From contig NZ_JBPSEG010000003.1 of the NCBI RefSeq assembly GCF_051488665.1, positions 1 through 64,000 of the forward strand: a stretch of 64,000 nt of DNA, given 5' to 3'. Shown piece after piece: positions 8,600 through 17,649 of this stretch. A program made the position numbers and the translations under genes. The stretch is from Melioribacter sp051488665 (GTDB taxonomy: Bacteria; Bacteroidota; Ignavibacteria; Ignavibacteriales; Melioribacteraceae). Below the pieces are notes generated by a model that worked only from the letters and a program-made list of their open reading frames with translations, made no database searches and was not told where the DNA came from. Every line of letters begins with the position of its first letter. The first letter of the stretch is position 1.

Positions 8600-10726
8600 A
8601 TGAAGATAAAATTAAGCTTCGTTTTGTTTTTTATTCTTTCCGTTTCAATAAAACCGCAGTCGATCTACGAGCCGGTCGATTTAAACAAAGTGGAATCCTC
8701 TCTCGAAGAGATGGGTAAAATGTGGACGTTCGACGCGGTCCCGGTCGATTATTTCGAATCGGAATACGGATTTAAACCGGACGGAGAATGGATTGAAGAC
8801 GTAATGAAATCCGCGCTTCAGTTTGGCAACGGCTGCTCCGGCGCATTCGTATCGGAAGACGGATTGATAATGACGAACCATCATTGCGCGCGCGGATATC
8901 TGACGCGGCTGTCGCCCGAAGGAAAAGATTATTTACGCGACGGTTATTATGCCGAAACCCCGAAAGACGAATTGAAAATCGACGGCTTGTTCGTCGATCA
9001 ATTGACAGCTGTTTATAACGTTACCGACGAAATTATCGGCGCGATGAATCAGGGCGCAAACGACAGTATTAAAATCGAAATTAAAAAGAATAAAATCGCC
9101 GAACTCGAAAAGAAATACTCCGAAGAGACTGGACTGCTTTGTAAAGTAGTCGAACTCTATCACGGCGGCAAATATTCGCTCTATGCTTACAAAAGATATA
9201 ACGACATACGTCTTGTAATGTCGCCCGATTTTCAGATTGCATCTACCGGCTGGGACTGGGATAATTTCACTTATCCCCGTTACGAGCTCGACTTTATGTT
9301 TTTGAGAGCTTATGAAAAAGACAAACCGGTAAAGTCGAAAAACTTTTTCCGTTTCAGTAAAAGAGGAGCCGGAGAAAACGAACCCGTTTTTGTAATAGGC
9401 AGACCCGGCAGCACCCGACGTTTATTGCCCGTTTCGCGTTTGACGTTTTTACGCGACAAAGTTTATCCTTACTATCTGTCGATGTTCAATGAAGTTTACA
9501 AAGTTTATTACGACCTTTTCCGGACGAGACCCGAAGAACAGTCCTCGCTGCTTAACGCCGTTATGAGCTGGGGCAATGCGAGAAAATCGTACGCAGGCAG
9601 ACTCCTGGCTCTCAAAGATCCGTTAATAATGAAAAAGAAAGAAGATTTCGAAAGGAAATTTAAAAGCGCCGTTATAAATAATGCGGAACTCAATAATAAA
9701 TACGGGCATGTTTGGGATGCTATAGAAAAACTTACAAACGAGCAATATAAATACGCCGACGAACTTGCCGCTTTTACAATTTATCCTTTTATCAAATCCG
9801 TTTATTTCGAAATGGCGGAAAAAGTTATTACGTACGCCGAACAGATGAAATTACCCGAAGAAGAGAGACTGCCTGAATACAGGAACGAAAAACCGGAAGA
9901 TATCCTCCGGAAAATTTATCCGCAAAATATCGATACGCTTTTACAGAGAAAACTCGTAAAAGCGCACATCAATTATGTAACGGGCATTCTCGAAAACAAC
10001 CACCCGTTAACGCTCAAGATTTATAAAGGTAAACCGGGCGACGAAGCTCTGGCGCATGTAATGTCGACGACGTTTTTCAAAGACAAAACAGCATACGAAA
10101 AACTGGTTTCCCTTACGCCCGATGAAATTCTTTCTTCGAACGATCCGTTTATATCGTTCATAATAAATACGCGCGATAAGCTTTCTGCATTAAGACGAAA
10201 GGTAAACGAAATCGACACTTCGTTGGAAGTACTGCTCGGTCAATTAGGCAGAGCCGCATATGAAGTTTACGGAGATCGCATACCGCCCGACGCGACTCTC
10301 ACGCTAAGAATTACCGACGGCAGAATCAAAGGATATGAATACAACGGCACAATAGCTCCTCCCAAAACCACATTCTTCGGCATTTACGACAGATGGAACT
10401 CATTTGGAAGAAAAGATTATCCGTGGGGTCTGCACGAAAGATGGCGCACAATTCCCGACAGTCTGGACCTTGCCATACCCGTAGGATTCGCGTCCACTAA
10501 TGATATTGTCGGCGGTAATTCGGGAAGCTCCGTTATCAATATTAACAGGGAAGTCGTAGGTCTGGTGCACGACGGCAATCTGGAAAGCCTGGCGGGAGAT
10601 TTCATTTTCCTCGAGTCGAACAACAGAGCGGTGGCTACGGATTCATGGGGTTTAATGGAATCTCTTAAATACGTATTTAAGACCAAACGATTAATCAAAG
10701 AACTCGAAACGGGAACTGCGGAGTAA
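8600..10726 (+). CDS. Second S46 family dipeptidyl-peptidase
   Basis: 708 residues. Signal peptide at residues 1-20 (ends IKPQ). It has the same architecture as its upstream neighbour: EDGLIMTNHHC with the catalytic His at 94/95, and GGNSGSS with Ser641. The residue 18 after Ser is again Gly, so DPP7-like. The two proteins are clearly paralogous but diverged throughout, which suggests an old tandem duplication with different substrate preferences. The start ATG has gggg 7 bp ahead. It is followed at once by the second G-rich composite repeat. Confidence 0.93.
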   Translation: MKIKLSFVLFFILSVSIKPQSIYEPVDLNKVESSLEEMGKMWTFDAVPVDYFESEYGFKPDGEWIEDVMKSALQFGNGCSGAFVSEDGLIMTNHHCARGYLTRLSPEGKDYLRDGYYAETPKDELKIDGLFVDQLTAVYNVTDEIIGAMNQGANDSIKIEIKKNKIAELEKKYSEETGLLCKVVELYHGGKYSLYAYKRYNDIRLVMSPDFQIASTGWDWDNFTYPRYELDFMFLRAYEKDKPVKSKNFFRFSKRGAGENEPVFVIGRPGSTRRLLPVSRLTFLRDKVYPYYLSMFNEVYKVYYDLFRTRPEEQSSLLNAVMSWGNARKSYAGRLLALKDPLIMKKKEDFERKFKSAVINNAELNNKYGHVWDAIEKLTNEQYKYADELAAFTIYPFIKSVYFEMAEKVITYAEQMKLPEEERLPEYRNEKPEDILRKIYPQNIDTLLQRKLVKAHINYVTGILENNHPLTLKIYKGKPGDEALAHVMSTTFFKDKTAYEKLVSLTPDEILSSNDPFISFIINTRDKLSALRRKVNEIDTSLEVLLGQLGRAAYEVYGDRIPPDATLTLRITDGRIKGYEYNGTIAPPKTTFFGIYDRWNSFGRKDYPWGLHERWRTIPDSLDLAIPVGFASTNDIVGGNSGSSVININREVVGLVHDGNLESLAGDFIFLESNNRAVATDSWGLMESLKYVFKTKRLIKELETGTAE

Positions 10727-10737
10727 AGGGTACTTCG

Positions 10738-10912
10738 TATTGGGGTTCAGGGTTTGGGAGTTCAACGTTCTTAGTTTTTGAGTTCTTTGTTTGGAAGTTC
10801 GTGGTTTTGGAGTTATTTGTTTGACATTCAAATTTATACAACAAAGAACGCCAGCACACCCCACTTCAACGCTCCGAACGCCTGCACTCCTGCACACCTG
10901 ACCTTCAGCACG
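10738..10912 (+). repeat. G-rich composite dispersed repeat, copy 2
   Basis: Begins just after the S46 stop codon. GGGG-TTCA-GGG-TTT-GGG, with a GGG at 10728 upstream, is followed by GGAGTTC-type units and a block (about 10760-10860) that is roughly 90% identical by eye to 38620-38710, including 'cattcaaatttatacaac' and 'ACGCCAGC'. The tail has CGCCTGCACTCC and GCACACC. No gene is supported in 10727-10988, the gap between the convergent S46 and metX genes. Confidence 0.75.
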
Positions 10913-10988
10913 CCCGATTTTTGCGTTTCCATACGGTTTTATAAACATTATAAGAATTAGATGAAATACTTTGAATAAATAATCCGTT

Positions 10989-12113
10989 TCAAATATGTTT
11001 TGATAAAAAGCCGCCGATGATTTTTTCGAGTTGTTCGAATTCTATCAAAAACGAATCATGACCGTGTATCGAACTGATTTCTGCATATTCGGAATTCGGC
11101 AACATACCTGCAATTTGCTTTTGTTCTTCGGCGGGATAAAGCGCGTCCGTGTTTATTCCGATACAGAGCGCCGGTATATCGATTGACGCAAGAGCTTTTT
11201 CAATGCCGCCCCTGCCTTCTCCTACGTCGTGAGAATCCATTGCCCATGTAATGTATAAATATGCGTTTGCGTCGAAACGTTTTACAAGCTTTTCCCCCTG
11301 ATAGTCGAGGTAACTTTGAATCTGAAATTTATCGCCGGTCGAATCGACTTTCTCGCGTCCGAATTTTTTTTCGAATGAAATCATCGATCGGTAGCTTATC
11401 ATTGCAATTTTACGCGCGTTCGAAAGTCCCGCATAAGGCTGTTCTTTATAATTACCGTTATTCCACGACGGATCGATTGTAATTGAATTACGCGCTACTT
11501 CGTTGAGAGCTATTGCCCATGCAGAATGTCCCGCCGAAGTGGCTATCGGAACTATGCTGTCGGCAAATCCTGGATACATTAATGGCAGTTCCAAAGTTTG
11601 CATACCGCCGAGCGAACCGCCTGTAGCCACTTTTATTTTTTTTATTCCCAGATAATCGGCGAGTCGCTTCTGAACTTTTACCATATCCCTTACGGTAACT
11701 TTCGGAAAGTTCAGTCCGTATTTTTTGTTTGTTTCGGGATTTATATCCGCCGGACCCGTTGTACCGTAGCAGCTTCCCAGGAAATTACTGCATACTACAA
11801 AATATTTATTTGTATCGAACAACTTGCCGGGGCCTATTAGCGGATCCCACCAACCGGCTTTGCTGAGGAACATTTTATTGTACTTAAAAAGGAATTCATA
11901 CGATTTGGAATTCTCAACTTCCTCGTCGGTTATAATTCCCGCCGCATGGGAATTGCCTGTCAAAGCGTGGTATATCCAGATTGCATTATCGCCCGACTTA
12001 TTGAGCGAGCCGTAAGTTTGATACGCTACGTTGATATTTTTTAACTGCGCGCCCGACTGAAGCTTTAAGGGCTCGTCGACGTAGAGTTTAATGTATTTTG
12101 TTTTTGCAGTCAT
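10989..12113 (-). CDS. metX: Homoserine O-acetyltransferase
   Basis: 374 residues from the ATG at 12113. MetX transfers acetyl from acetyl-CoA to homoserine, making the substrate of MetY. It is an alpha/beta hydrolase fold with nucleophile Ser in the family motif GGSLGGMQTLE, a catalytic Asp near NTDALYP and His in IHGHDSF close to the C-terminus. A TTG further upstream in frame (12152) is rejected because it falls inside a hairpin and adds non-conserved residues. It is downstream of metY on the same strand, so the SAM riboswitch ahead of metY probably governs both. The ribosome site is weak, so coupling to metY is plausible. Confidence 0.94.
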   Translation of the reverse strand: MTAKTKYIKLYVDEPLKLQSGAQLKNINVAYQTYGSLNKSGDNAIWIYHALTGNSHAAGIITDEEVENSKSYEFLFKYNKMFLSKAGWWDPLIGPGKLFDTNKYFVVCSNFLGSCYGTTGPADINPETNKKYGLNFPKVTVRDMVKVQKRLADYLGIKKIKVATGGSLGGMQTLELPLMYPGFADSIVPIATSAGHSAWAIALNEVARNSITIDPSWNNGNYKEQPYAGLSNARKIAMISYRSMISFEKKFGREKVDSTGDKFQIQSYLDYQGEKLVKRFDANAYLYITWAMDSHDVGEGRGGIEKALASIDIPALCIGINTDALYPAEEQKQIAGMLPNSEYAEISSIHGHDSFLIEFEQLEKIIGGFLSKHI

Positions 12114-12131
12114 ATAATCAGAATCCGTTTG

Positions 12132-12165
12132 AAAAAACGCGGCTGCCGTCAATAAAGCGGCAGCC
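12132..12165 (-). terminator. Hairpin with T run between metY and metX
   Basis: On the minus strand GGCTGCCG (12165-12158) pairs with CGGCAGCC (12148-12141) and is followed, after GC, by six T residues. It lies between the metY stop and the metX start. It has the form of an intrinsic terminator and could lower metX expression relative to metY, or mark a processing site. Which of these applies cannot be read from sequence. Confidence 0.55.
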
Positions 12166-12177
12166 TCAAAGTTTAAT

Positions 12178-13485
12178 TTATTTTACGGCTTTCGACAATG
12201 CCTGGTCGAAATCCTCGATGATGTCGTCTATATGTTCAAGTCCGACGGAAACGCGGATCATATCCTCCGTAACGCCGGCAGTCTTTTGTTCTTCTTCGGA
12301 AAGCTGCTGATGCGTAGTCGACGCCGGATGTATAACCAGAGTTTTAGCGTCGCCCACATTTGCCAACAAACTCGACAGTTCGACGCTGTCGATGAATTTT
12401 TTACCGGCTTCAAGTCCGCCTTTAATTCCAAAGACGACCATAGAGCCGAACAAATTATGATTAAGATATTTTTTTGCATTCTCGTGATAAGGACTGTCTT
12501 CAAATCCCGGGTACCATACCCACGAAACGCGGGAATCGTTCCTGAGCCATTGAGCAAGTTTAAATGCGTTTTGTGAGTGGCGTTCGATTCTTAACGAAAG
12601 AGTTTCCAGACCCTGCAACAGCAAGAATGAATTAAAAGGACTGAGACACGGACCGAAATCCCTCAAGCCTTCCACTCGCGCCCTTATAATAAACGCAATA
12701 TTTCCGAACGGAGAATCTTTGCCGAATACTTCCCAGAATTTCAATCCGTGATATCCGGGGCTAGGTTCAGTGAATACGGGAAATTTTCCGTTGCCCCAAT
12801 CGAATCTGCCCGAATCGACTATTACTCCGCCTATCGACGTGCCGTGCCCGCCAATCCATTTAGTAGCCGACGCTACTACAATATCCGCTCCGTGGTCAAT
12901 CGGAGTCGAAAGATAACCGGCGGCTCCGAATGTGTTGTCGACAATCAACGGAATATTATGGGAATGAGCCAGGTCGGCAAGCGCTTTGATGTCGGGGACA
13001 TTCAATCGCGGATTGCCGATGGTTTCGATATAGAGCGCTTTTGTCTTTTCGTCGATTGCTTTTTCGAATTCTGCCGGCTCGTCGGAATTTACGAACTTAA
13101 AATTAATCCCGAGACGCGGCAATGTAACTTTGAAGAGATTGTATGTCCCTCCGTATAAAAAGCTTGTGGTTACGATATTATCGCCGGCTTGAGCCAGGTT
13201 TGTAATCGCTAGCGTTTCAGCCGCCTGACCGGAAGAAGTTGCCAATGCCGCAACGCCGTTTTCGAGAGCGGCTATTCTTTGTTCGAAAACGTCCGTAGTC
13301 GGATTCATTATACGGGTGTAAATATTGCCGAACTCTTTCAAAGCAAAAAGATTTGCGGCGTGTTCCGAATCGTTGAAAAGATAAGAAGTTGTTTGATATA
13401 TTGGAACGGCACGCGCATTGGTAGCCTTGTCGGGCGACTGACCTGCGTGCAGTTGTAATGTTTCATAACGATATTTCTTGCTCAT
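12178..13485 (-). CDS. metY: O-acetylhomoserine aminocarboxypropyltransferase
   Basis: 435 residues. A PLP enzyme of the Cys/Met metabolism family that makes homocysteine directly from O-acetylhomoserine and sulfide. The PLP lysine is in VVASATKWIGGHGT, and the family motifs YTRIMNPTTDVFE and LETLSLRIERH are present. The length and the internal EVFGKDSPFGN segment are typical of MetY and not of cystathionine gamma-synthase, so direct sulfhydrylation is the likely route. The start has aggaga ahead of the ATG. A SAM-I riboswitch with its own terminator lies directly upstream, and metX follows. Confidence 0.95.
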   Translation of the reverse strand: MSKKYRYETLQLHAGQSPDKATNARAVPIYQTTSYLFNDSEHAANLFALKEFGNIYTRIMNPTTDVFEQRIAALENGVAALATSSGQAAETLAITNLAQAGDNIVTTSFLYGGTYNLFKVTLPRLGINFKFVNSDEPAEFEKAIDEKTKALYIETIGNPRLNVPDIKALADLAHSHNIPLIVDNTFGAAGYLSTPIDHGADIVVASATKWIGGHGTSIGGVIVDSGRFDWGNGKFPVFTEPSPGYHGLKFWEVFGKDSPFGNIAFIIRARVEGLRDFGPCLSPFNSFLLLQGLETLSLRIERHSQNAFKLAQWLRNDSRVSWVWYPGFEDSPYHENAKKYLNHNLFGSMVVFGIKGGLEAGKKFIDSVELSSLLANVGDAKTLVIHPASTTHQQLSEEEQKTAGVTEDMIRVSVGLEHIDDIIEDFDQALSKAVK

Positions 13486-13506
13486 ATGTTCTCCTGCTGA
13501 TTTTAG

Positions 13507-13545
13507 ATAAAAAAAAACCTCTTCGGGAAGATTCCGGAAGAGGTT
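13507..13545 (-). terminator. Riboswitch expression-platform terminator
   Basis: On the minus strand AACCTCTTC (13545-13537 region) pairs with GAAGAGGTT (13524-13516) and is followed by an unbroken run of T. It is 17 bases downstream of the SAM aptamer and just ahead of the metY ribosome site, the standard position for the OFF structure of an S-box riboswitch. Confidence 0.85.
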
Positions 13546-13562
13546 CGATTAAAAAACTCTTT

Positions 13563-13675
13563 CTTATCTTCCCCGCAACATTAAAGTTGGGGCAGGAATT
13601 AGCACCTTTCCCTCTTAAAGACGGGATGGTTGCCAAGGCGTCATCGGGCCTGTTCCCTCGACCTTTCTTGATAAG
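13563..13675 (-). promoter_or_regulatory. SAM-I (S-box) riboswitch
   Basis: The minus strand shows the S-box consensus in order: CTTATCAAGAAAGG and GAGGGA at the 5' side, GGCCCGATGA, GGCAACC, GGTGCTAATTCC, and a closing AGATAAG that pairs with the initial CTTATC to form helix P1. S-adenosylmethionine binding stabilises P1 and lets the downstream terminator form. It should therefore switch metY-metX off when SAM is plentiful. thrA, upstream, is not under it. Confidence 0.96.
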
Positions 13676-13706
13676 ACAACAAATGTTAAGAACAATTAAT
13701 TGGGTG

Positions 13707-13738
13707 CAAATATAATTTATTATTCGATTGCAGTCAAG
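13707..13738 (-). promoter_or_regulatory. Bacteroidetes-type promoter of metYX
   Basis: On the minus strand TCTTGAC (about 13739-13733) is followed after 20 bases by TATATTTG (13714-13707), matching the -7 TAnnTTTG and approximate -33 TTG elements of primary sigma promoters in the Bacteroidetes/Chlorobi group. The expected start site, near 13700, is about 25 bases before the riboswitch aptamer, which fits a leader transcript. No strong terminator was seen between thrA and this point. Confidence 0.6.
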
Positions 13739-13745
13739 AAAAAAA

Positions 13746-16202
13746 TTATTTTATGGTGTATTTGGAAATTTTCAAAACGTCGGAAAGAATTCCGGCGGCG
13801 GCTGCTGCCGGACCTCCGCCGTGTCCTTTAATAATCAATGGATGCTCGTAATGAAATCTCGTTCTGAACGCTACAATCTTTTCTTTTGAACTCAATCCGT
13901 AAAAAGGATGCGTCTTATCGATTAGTTCAAGACCTACCGCGCTCTTGCCCCGGTCGTACCTTGCCATATATATTAATTCTTTTCCCGCTTTTATTGCCCG
14001 GTCTCTTAATTTGTCAAAATGACTATCGTACTTTTTAATGTGTTCCGCTATGAAAGAATGCGCTCCTTTCGGCGGCAGCTTCAAAAGCGGTTTTATATCT
14101 ATGTCGTTCAGTTCGTATTCTTTGCCTGTTTCCCTGATTAATATCAACAATTTCTTTGCCACGTCTTCTCCGGAAAAGTCGACCCGAGGATTCGGTTCGG
14201 TAAAGCCGCTTTTGATTGCGTTTAATATTATTTCGCTCATCTTCATGCCGGCGTTCATAAATTCTTTCAAAATAAAATTCATCGTACTCGAAAACATGCC
14301 TTCGATAGCGATAATTTCGTCGCCGCTTTCAATCAAATTTCTTATAACGTCTATAGTAGGCAATCCGACGCCCACGGTTGTGGAATATCTGAATTCGGAA
14401 TTGTATTTATGCGCCGTCTCAATAAGATTTTTATATTCTTTGTACGGTGCCGAGTTTGCAGTTTTATTCGGAGTTACGATCGATATTGCGGAGGATAATA
14501 CTTCATTATAATAAGGCACGAATAAATCGCCCGAGGTCGCGTCGATAAAAATTGAATTAGAAAGGTTGAGTTCTTTCATTCTTTCGATGAATTTTCTGAC
14601 GTTCGATTTTTGACCCGATTTTTTTAATAATTCTTTCCAGTTCGACAGATCGATTCCTTCCTCATCAAAGAGCATCTTTTTGCTGTCGGCTAGCCCCACG
14701 AAACGCAAGTTAATCGACATATTGTTTATTATGTTTTCATGTTGCTTTACGATCAAATCGATAAATTTGGAACCCACGTTGCCGGGTCCCGCAAGAAAGA
14801 CATTTATATTTTTTTGTTCCGAGATAAAGAGAGATTCGTGCAGTACGTTGAGAGCTTTTTTGAGTTGCTCTTTCCTAATTACCATTGTAAGATTCAACTG
14901 CGACGAGCCCTGCGCTATGGCAATCGTATTGATTCCGTTCTTCCCGAGCGCAAAAAGAACTTTACCCGAAACGCCCGGAGTATTCAAAAGGTCCTCGCCG
15001 ACAACGGCAATCATGGACAGATTTTCGATCACTTCCACTTTTTTCAACTGCTTTTCATAAATCTCGAGTTTAAGTTCGTTTTCGATCGCCTTTTTTGCCA
15101 GTTTGCTTACCGACGGCATAACGGCTATACAAATCGTATGACCGGAGGAGCCCTGCGTAATCATCAGTACGTTAATTTTAGCCGAGGCGAGAGCGCCGAA
15201 TATACGCGACGATATTCCTTCGATTCCAATCAAGCCGCTGCCTTCAACCTGCAGCAGATGTATATCGTCGATCGAAGAAATTCCTTTCATATTGAATTGT
15301 ATCTGAGGTTCGCGCGGCAGTATCAGCGTTCCTCTGAAAGACGGATTGAACGTGTTCTTGATGCGTATTTTAATTTGTTTTTGCAAAGCCGGAAGCATGG
15401 TTGGAGAATAAATTACTTTAGCGCCGAAGTGCGACATTTCCATAGCCTCTTCGTAAGTGACGGCTCTTAAGGGGAAAGCGTTTCGAACCTTGCGCGGATC
15501 CGCCGTCATTATGCCGTTTACGTCCGTCCATATTTCAATTTCATCTGCGTCTAACGCGGCTCCGATAATAGAAGCCGTATAATCCGAGCCGCCTCTGCCA
15601 AGCGTCGTCGTAATTCCTTCGACAGTCGACGCTATGAAGCCGGTTACGATCGGAACTTCTTTCGATTTTTTAAAGCGTTCTTTTATCAGGCTGTTTGTTG
15701 TTTCAAAATTAACTTTTGCGTTTCCGAATTGTTCGTCCGTCTTAATTAATTCCCTGGCGTCGACAAAGCTTGCTTCAATCTTGCGGGATTTTAAAGTTTC
15801 GGCAATAATAAAACAGGAGAGCCTTTCGCCGTAACTCATAATTTCGTCGAGCGTTTTAGGAGTAAGTTCGCCGATTGTATAAAGACTCTTGAATATTTCG
15901 TAGAGTTCGGCAAATCTCTGTTTAAGATAATCGTTAGTTTTAGTTCTTTTGTCGGCAGGTATTAATCTGCTCGCCGTGGTAAGATGCTTGCCTTTAATTT
16001 TAACAAAACTTTCCCTGTATCCTTCGTCTTTCCCGCTTGCTCTTATTGCCGTTTCGATAAGCGCGTCGGTAACTCCCGACATTGCGGAACATACAACAAT
16101 TATTTTTTCTTTTCTCTTTATATACGATTCGATTATATCGGTAACGCTTTTAATATTTTTATAATCGCCAACGGAAGTGCCGCCGAATTTTAACACCTTC
16201 AT
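13746..16202 (-). CDS. thrA: Bifunctional aspartokinase / homoserine dehydrogenase I
   Basis: 818 residues from the ATG at 16202. The ATG is preferred over a GTG six bases upstream because aaagg is then correctly spaced. Residues ~1-290 are the aspartokinase domain (VLKFGGTSVGD, GRGGSDYTAS, EIWTDVNGIMTADPR). Residues ~310-455 carry two ACT regulatory repeats. Residues ~465-818 are homoserine dehydrogenase (NAD-binding VFLAGPGNVGSKF, TTVGVGLPTID, and the substrate/catalytic region RVDFSGEDVAKK). It supplies homoserine for threonine and, via metX/metY downstream, methionine. Feedback regulation by threonine is typical of the fused form but not deducible here. Confidence 0.95.
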   Translation of the reverse strand: MKVLKFGGTSVGDYKNIKSVTDIIESYIKRKEKIIVVCSAMSGVTDALIETAIRASGKDEGYRESFVKIKGKHLTTASRLIPADKRTKTNDYLKQRFAELYEIFKSLYTIGELTPKTLDEIMSYGERLSCFIIAETLKSRKIEASFVDARELIKTDEQFGNAKVNFETTNSLIKERFKKSKEVPIVTGFIASTVEGITTTLGRGGSDYTASIIGAALDADEIEIWTDVNGIMTADPRKVRNAFPLRAVTYEEAMEMSHFGAKVIYSPTMLPALQKQIKIRIKNTFNPSFRGTLILPREPQIQFNMKGISSIDDIHLLQVEGSGLIGIEGISSRIFGALASAKINVLMITQGSSGHTICIAVMPSVSKLAKKAIENELKLEIYEKQLKKVEVIENLSMIAVVGEDLLNTPGVSGKVLFALGKNGINTIAIAQGSSQLNLTMVIRKEQLKKALNVLHESLFISEQKNINVFLAGPGNVGSKFIDLIVKQHENIINNMSINLRFVGLADSKKMLFDEEGIDLSNWKELLKKSGQKSNVRKFIERMKELNLSNSIFIDATSGDLFVPYYNEVLSSAISIVTPNKTANSAPYKEYKNLIETAHKYNSEFRYSTTVGVGLPTIDVIRNLIESGDEIIAIEGMFSSTMNFILKEFMNAGMKMSEIILNAIKSGFTEPNPRVDFSGEDVAKKLLILIRETGKEYELNDIDIKPLLKLPPKGAHSFIAEHIKKYDSHFDKLRDRAIKAGKELIYMARYDRGKSAVGLELIDKTHPFYGLSSKEKIVAFRTRFHYEHPLIIKGHGGGPAAAAAGILSDVLKISKYTIK

Positions 16203-16322
16203 TTTCACAACCTTTTTAGATTAACTTCTGCAACTATAATACAGCAAAGTTTTATATACAAGTTTACCCCGGAAATTTTTACGACATGGAACTTTAAATT
16301 GCCGCATAACATTATTAATGTC

Positions 16323-16520
16323 ATGGATAAAAGAAACACGGATTCCCCGTGCAACAACATTTGCAGAATGGACGAGGAAAACAGATACTGCGCCGGATGT
16401 TTCAGAACTTTAGACGAGATTGCGCACTGGCAGTCGATGACCGATAGTCAGAAAAAAAGAGTTTACATGTTAATAGAAGAACGCAGAAATTCATCCGGTA
16501 AAAAGTCTACTTCCCGTTAG
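16323..16520 (+). CDS. DUF1289 family protein
   Basis: 65 residues from the ATG at 16323 (a TTG at 16299 is possible but adds nothing conserved). It carries the DUF1289 pattern: CNNICRMDEENRYCAGCFRT, then LDEIAHWQSM. The four Cys (C-x3-C, C-x2-C) probably bind a metal or Fe-S cluster, and the function is unknown. The gene stands alone on the plus strand. Its stop overlaps the 3' end of the convergent ATP-grasp gene by 14 bp. Confidence 0.85.
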   Translation: MDKRNTDSPCNNICRMDEENRYCAGCFRTLDEIAHWQSMTDSQKKRVYMLIEERRNSSGKKSTSR

Positions 16521-17559
16521 AGCCGCGCTTACGCATGTAAGCAAAATCGACTATCATTTTAAGAGCGCGGCTGTAAGAATATCCTGCGGTTCTTGCAGAG
16601 CGCATAAATCCGGCGTCCTGCTGCAAATCGGGATTCGGATTGACTTCGAGCACGTACAGCTTTTTGTCTTCCGACAATCGCATATCGACGCGCGCATAAT
16701 CCCTGCAGCCGACTGCTTTAACCGCTTTGAGCGCAATCTCTTCGGCTTCTTTTCGGACTTTCTTACTCAAAGGCGCAGGACATTTCGGAATTGTTTTATG
16801 ATAGGCGACGTGGTACGGATCCCATTTTGCCTGATAACTGACAATCGGATGAAGATCGTCGGGCAGTTTCGAAAAGTCGATTTCGCTTATCGGCAATACT
16901 TCCGGCTCTTTATCCCCGAAAACAGCCACATTGAGCTCCCTGCCTACAATAAACTCTTCGACCAATGCAGGCTGCGCAAAATATTCGAGCACGTATTTTA
17001 CTCTTTTTTTTAGCGCATCAACATTATAAACAATCGATTCTTCTTCGATGCCGACACTTGCGTCTTCCAACGCGGGCTTAACTATAAGAGGATAATTCAA
17101 ATTGATTCTGAAGGGTTTATTCAAGGATTTAACGAGACGGTAATTGGGCGTCCGTATACCTATCGAACTCAGTATCCTTTTTGTAAGGATTTTACTCTGG
17201 CACGTTCCGAGGGCAAGCGGCGGCGCTCCCGTATACGGAATATCGAGAAGTTCGAGCAAGCCTGCAAAGTTCATCTCCTGTATGGCTACGTCTTTGTATA
17301 ATTCCATCAAATTAAAAACCACATCCGGCTTGTTTTTCTCGATATCGTCGAAGAAAAGTTGCAGGTTGTCCATTATGTTAAGAGTATAAGCGTCGTAACC
17401 GGCTCTTCTCAATGCTTTTGCCATCACTTCGTATTCGTCGATCGGATTTGAATTCTCAAGGTCAAAGTAGGGTTTGAAGTCGAGGTCTTCTTCGGAAATT
17501 TCAGGCGCCTGTTCGTAAATTTCCGGGTCTGATTCGTTGTAAACGATAAGAACTTTCAT
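16507..17559 (-). CDS. ATP-grasp ligase related to D-alanine-D-alanine ligase
   Basis: 350 residues. The N-terminal ~110 residues form the preATP-grasp domain, including KPDVVFNLMELYKD, the counterpart of the Ddl 'DVVFNxLHG' region. The ATP-grasp core follows: GTCQSKILTKRILSSIGI, PLIVKPALEDASVGI, a VEEFIVGRELNVAVFG lid region, and the metal ligands in YARVDMRLSEDKKLYVLEVNPNPDL split over residues ~295-320. Such enzymes join a carboxylate to an amine. Active-site loops and the long insert (AKWDPYHVAYHKTIPKC) differ from cell-wall Ddl, so a different dipeptide or amide product is likely. It is divergent, with a 90 bp gap, from a C39-like protease. Confidence 0.85.
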   Translation of the reverse strand: MKVLIVYNESDPEIYEQAPEISEEDLDFKPYFDLENSNPIDEYEVMAKALRRAGYDAYTLNIMDNLQLFFDDIEKNKPDVVFNLMELYKDVAIQEMNFAGLLELLDIPYTGAPPLALGTCQSKILTKRILSSIGIRTPNYRLVKSLNKPFRINLNYPLIVKPALEDASVGIEEESIVYNVDALKKRVKYVLEYFAQPALVEEFIVGRELNVAVFGDKEPEVLPISEIDFSKLPDDLHPIVSYQAKWDPYHVAYHKTIPKCPAPLSKKVRKEAEEIALKAVKAVGCRDYARVDMRLSEDKKLYVLEVNPNPDLQQDAGFMRSARTAGYSYSRALKMIVDFAYMRKRGSNGK

Positions 17560-17649
17560 AAAACAGAATTTTTTATTTATAAAGTATAAAAAAAATAAAA
17601 AGCATACTAAACTTTTTATTATTTTTGACCCGAACTATAAAGGCCTTTG

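Noticed and set aside
12114..12152. Upstream TTG start for metX
   Set aside because: It falls inside the terminator-like hairpin and adds 13 residues that do not look like MetX.
14739..15470. Long open frame of 243 codons on the plus strand
   Set aside because: Exactly antisense to thrA, whose domains and motifs are complete; the frame is a codon-bias shadow.
16299..16322. TTG start eight codons ahead of the DUF1289 gene
   Set aside because: The ATG at 16323 leaves all conserved residues and the extension has no similarity to the family.
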